Of a stretch of DNA of 16,267 nucleotides, positions 14,496 to 16,267 are shown one piece after another. Each line of letters starts with the position of its first letter. Position 1 is the stretch's first letter. The position numbers were made by a program, and so were the translations under genes. Below the pieces are notes generated by a model. That model searched no databases. It saw only the letters and a list, made by a program, of their open reading frames with translations, and was not told the DNA's origin. The stretch is from assembly GCA_019114715.1 (NCBI GenBank), contig DXEZ01000050.1, positions 1 to 16,267 of the forward strand, read 5' to 3'. Source of the stretch: Candidatus Sphingobacterium stercoripullorum. Lineage in GTDB: Bacteria > Bacteroidota > Bacteroidia > Sphingobacteriales > Sphingobacteriaceae.

Positions 14496-16091
14496 CTACA
14501 GCGCAAAAACATCCGTATAGAGAATGCCTTTATTATCCCATCTCTTTAAAAAATAAGGAAGCCTACTCAGAAAATCATCGTAGTCTTTGAGCTCCCGTGG
14601 AGTCCAGGCCACCTCGGCATAGGCTGCAAGCCGCGGGAAAGTTTGCTTTTGCACCACCTTTTTTGTTGGCGCCCACTCTGCCCACATCTGGCAACCGATT
14701 CCTATAATTTTATGTTTCAACTCCTCGGGTATATTATCTGGAATCGGCTGAAAGTTATAGGACTTCTCAAACGGTATTTGATCGAAGGTGTAATCTAAAT
14801 AGGTATATTGGTGATGCGAGTTTACAATGTCATACCCTTTGCTAACGGCGCTGGCGATCTCCTGTAAATCTCCCTTCCAATATTGCACGATGACATTACC
14901 AGCCACCTGCTGGCTGGGGTTATCAAAATGGATGTTATCGTCCTCATGTAGCACCTGGCCAAGGATCTCATTCCAGCCCATCATCCTCGCTCCCTTGCCC
15001 TGGATATATTGAGACATTTTATTGGTAAAATCTATCTGAATATCCATATAGGATGAAAAGTTATTCTTTTGTTTTAAAGCATTAATTTCATCATTATTCT
15101 CCCACTCGTTAAACCTAACCTCATCTCCACCGATATGGATAACGTCCGTTTGGAAAAGCTCAAGTACTTCATCTACGACTTCTTTTAAAAACTGTTGCAC
15201 GCGCGCATTGGCAACATTAAAAGTAGGGTAATGCTTACCAAACTTCACGGGCACTTCGATTTCCTCACCGGATGATCCCAGCCACGAATACGAGGCTATA
15301 GCAGCGCTAGCATGTCCAGGCATCTCAATCTCTGGAACTACCTTGATATGTCTTTCTCTCGCATAGCGAAGGATTCTCTTCACCTCCTCTTGCGTATAGA
15401 AGCCATCATGGGGTTCTCCGGAAGTTTTCCCGCTACCCCAAGTACCTATTTCAGTATCTTTTCTTTTAGAACCGATTTCGGTGAGCTTTGGATATTTTTT
15501 TATTTCAATGCGCCAGCCCCCGTCATCGGTTAAGTGCCAATGCAAAACATTGAACTTTAAGGCAGCCATCTCATCTAGCATTTCATAAACCTCCTTTTCC
15601 CCTTTAAAGTAGCGTCCCTCATCAATTAAATAGGAGCGCCAGGAGAAAGCAGGTGCATCGTTAATAGTTTGCGCAGGTATAGCCAGATCTTCTTTACCGG
15701 CGTACAGCAATTGAATGAGCGATTGAAGTCCGTAAAAGACTCCCGCATCATCGTGCCCAGTGATTTGTATATTCTCTGGCGTTACTATTAACTGATATCC
15801 TTCAGGCTGTTTCACAAGCTGACTATCGACAGCGAGTATTAGCTGGCTAGCGGAGGGATCACTAGTTAGCTTAGTTTTTAAGCCAGATACCGCTAAGACT
15901 TCTCTAGAGAAATAGCTAATTTCTGATTGCGACTCCTCCCCGTATACTTTCAGCTCATTAGGAATAGTAAACTGCCCATCCTGCCAAGCAATAGATGCTG
16001 GTTTGGGGAGAATGGGACTAACATGCGTTTGAGCCTTTGCATAAAAAGCTACCAGGCCCAATAAAAGTAGAGAAAACAATGTTTTTTTCAT
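14496..16091 (-). CDS. Secreted beta-N-acetylhexosaminidase, GH20 family
   Basis: The enzyme releases terminal beta-linked GlcNAc or GalNAc, using the substrate's own acetamido group. The 531-aa product has a signal peptide (MKKTLFSLLLLGLVAFYAKA, cut near residue 20), the GH20b-like N-terminal domain (about 25-145) and the catalytic barrel from about 150. Signature motifs are HWHLTDDGGWRIE (184-196), PEIEMPGHA (253-261), the catalytic pair Asp323-Glu324 in HIGGDEVRFNEW, MMGWNEIL, and CQMWAEW near the end. Length is typical for compact periplasmic or surface GH20 enzymes, with no extra C-terminal domain. There is no lipobox, so periplasmic or secreted localisation is most likely. It is co-directional with the PUL and lies 214 nt upstream of the sigma factor gene, so it probably contributes to the same substrate but may have its own promoter. 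The family call is firm. Confidence 0.95.
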   Translation of the reverse strand: MKKTLFSLLLLGLVAFYAKAQTHVSPILPKPASIAWQDGQFTIPNELKVYGEESQSEISYFSREVLAVSGLKTKLTSDPSASQLILAVDSQLVKQPEGYQLIVTPENIQITGHDDAGVFYGLQSLIQLLYAGKEDLAIPAQTINDAPAFSWRSYLIDEGRYFKGEKEVYEMLDEMAALKFNVLHWHLTDDGGWRIEIKKYPKLTEIGSKRKDTEIGTWGSGKTSGEPHDGFYTQEEVKRILRYARERHIKVVPEIEMPGHASAAIASYSWLGSSGEEIEVPVKFGKHYPTFNVANARVQQFLKEVVDEVLELFQTDVIHIGGDEVRFNEWENNDEINALKQKNNFSSYMDIQIDFTNKMSQYIQGKGARMMGWNEILGQVLHEDDNIHFDNPSQQVAGNVIVQYWKGDLQEIASAVSKGYDIVNSHHQYTYLDYTFDQIPFEKSYNFQPIPDNIPEELKHKIIGIGCQMWAEWAPTKKVVQKQTFPRLAAYAEVAWTPRELKDYDDFLSRLPYFLKRWDNKGILYTDVFAL

Positions 16092-16109
16092 ACCAAATAA
16101 TTTATGTCT

Positions 16110-16130
16110 TGCTGCCTTATTGCGGCAGCA
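16110..16130 (-). terminator. Hairpin between the right-edge ORF and the GH20 gene
   Basis: TGCTGCC (16110-16116) and GGCAGCA (16124-16130) form a perfect 7-bp stem with a 7-nt loop. On the minus strand it starts 4 nt after the TAA of the partial right-edge ORF and ends about 18 nt before the GH20 ATG. No T-run follows, so it may be a terminator for the upstream gene or a leader structure of the GH20 mRNA. Confidence 0.4.
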
Positions 16131-16134
16131 TGGT

Positions 16135-16266
16135 TTAAGTTTTGCAATAGCATAATCTTAGTCTTCCTGCTATTTCAGCTAGAGCCCCTAAAAGTTCCAT
16201 CTGAGTAGATTCTTCTAAGGGTACCTCTGCATTTATAAAATTAGTGTTTTTTATTTGATTTGAAAA
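16135..16266 (-). CDS. Possible C-terminal end of an unidentified upstream gene (43 codons)
   Basis: On the minus strand one frame is open from the window edge to TAA at 16137-16135. It encodes a tail containing VPLEESTQMELLGALAEIAG and ending CYCKT. The composition is protein-like, and a stem-loop follows the stop, as expected for a gene end. I do not recognise the family, and 43 codons could be chance. If real, it is co-directional with the GH20 gene and ends 43 nt before it. Confidence 0.4.
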   Translation of the reverse strand, partial: FSNQIKNTNFINAEVPLEESTQMELLGALAEIAGRLRLCYCKT

Positions 16267-16267
16267 G

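Noticed and set aside
15510..15535. HWHLTDDGGW in GH20 instead of the common DDQGW form
   Set aside because: A minor substitution next to intact catalytic residues, not evidence of lost activity.
16116..16125. CTTATTGCGG near the GH20 start, matching part of the susC leader repeat
   Set aside because: It is only 10 bp, lies in the opposite orientation relative to the gene and falls in a hairpin, so a shared regulatory site is not supported.
1..16267. CRISPR arrays, insertion sequences, tRNA or rRNA genes, defence systems
   Set aside because: I saw no regularly spaced repeats, transposase-like ORFs, terminal inverted repeats or tRNA-like folds. The SNF2 helicase alone does not make a defence system.

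Overview
The window looks like chromosomal DNA from a member of the Bacteroidota, probably a Sphingobacteriaceae-type organism. The evidence is the SusC/SusD pair, the FecR anti-sigma and ECF sigma genes that control it, the TlpA-like protein with a helical N-terminal half, and start sites with little or no Shine-Dalgarno signal. No genus can be named from the sequence alone.

Left edge, plus strand (3-2588): the C-terminal 861 codons of an SNF2/Swi2-family helicase whose start lies outside the window. A gene-free stretch (2589-2889) separates it from everything else. It sits between converging genes and holds three hairpins that could be terminators.

The rest of the window is on the minus strand. 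Read in the direction of transcription it runs: the 3' end of an unidentified gene (16266-16135), a secreted GH20 beta-hexosaminidase (16091-14496), an ECF sigma factor (14281-13706), a FecR-type anti-sigma factor (13465-12320), a SusC-like TonB-dependent transporter with an N-terminal STN signalling domain (12196-8825), a SusD-like lipoprotein (8812-7340), a GH29-type alpha-L-fucosidase (7338-5953), a type I sulfatase (5969-4416) and a TlpA-like thioredoxin-fold protein (4323-2890). This is a polysaccharide utilisation locus (PUL). SusD, fucosidase and sulfatase are joined by a 1-nt gap and a 17-nt overlap, so they very probably share one mRNA with SusC.

Inferred working model: the SusC STN domain senses glycan uptake and contacts the periplasmic part of FecR. 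FecR then releases the ECF sigma factor, which raises transcription of the operon. The fucosidase, sulfatase and hexosaminidase together point to a sulfated, fucosylated, N-acetylhexosamine-containing glycan, such as a mucin-type or other animal or algal glycan. The exact substrate cannot be read from the sequence. No sulfatase-maturing enzyme is present in the window.

The most notable anomaly is in the last gene. The TlpA-like reading frame is broken by one in-frame TAA at 3930-3928, which separates a signal-peptide half from the thioredoxin half. Other points are a pair of 11-bp direct repeats and a strong hairpin between fecR and susC, a TTG start for fecR, a hydrophobic C-terminal tail on the sigma factor, and a fucosidase with unusual active-site motifs. 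Apart from these the locus is a well-known kind of system, and I do not see a clearly new one.
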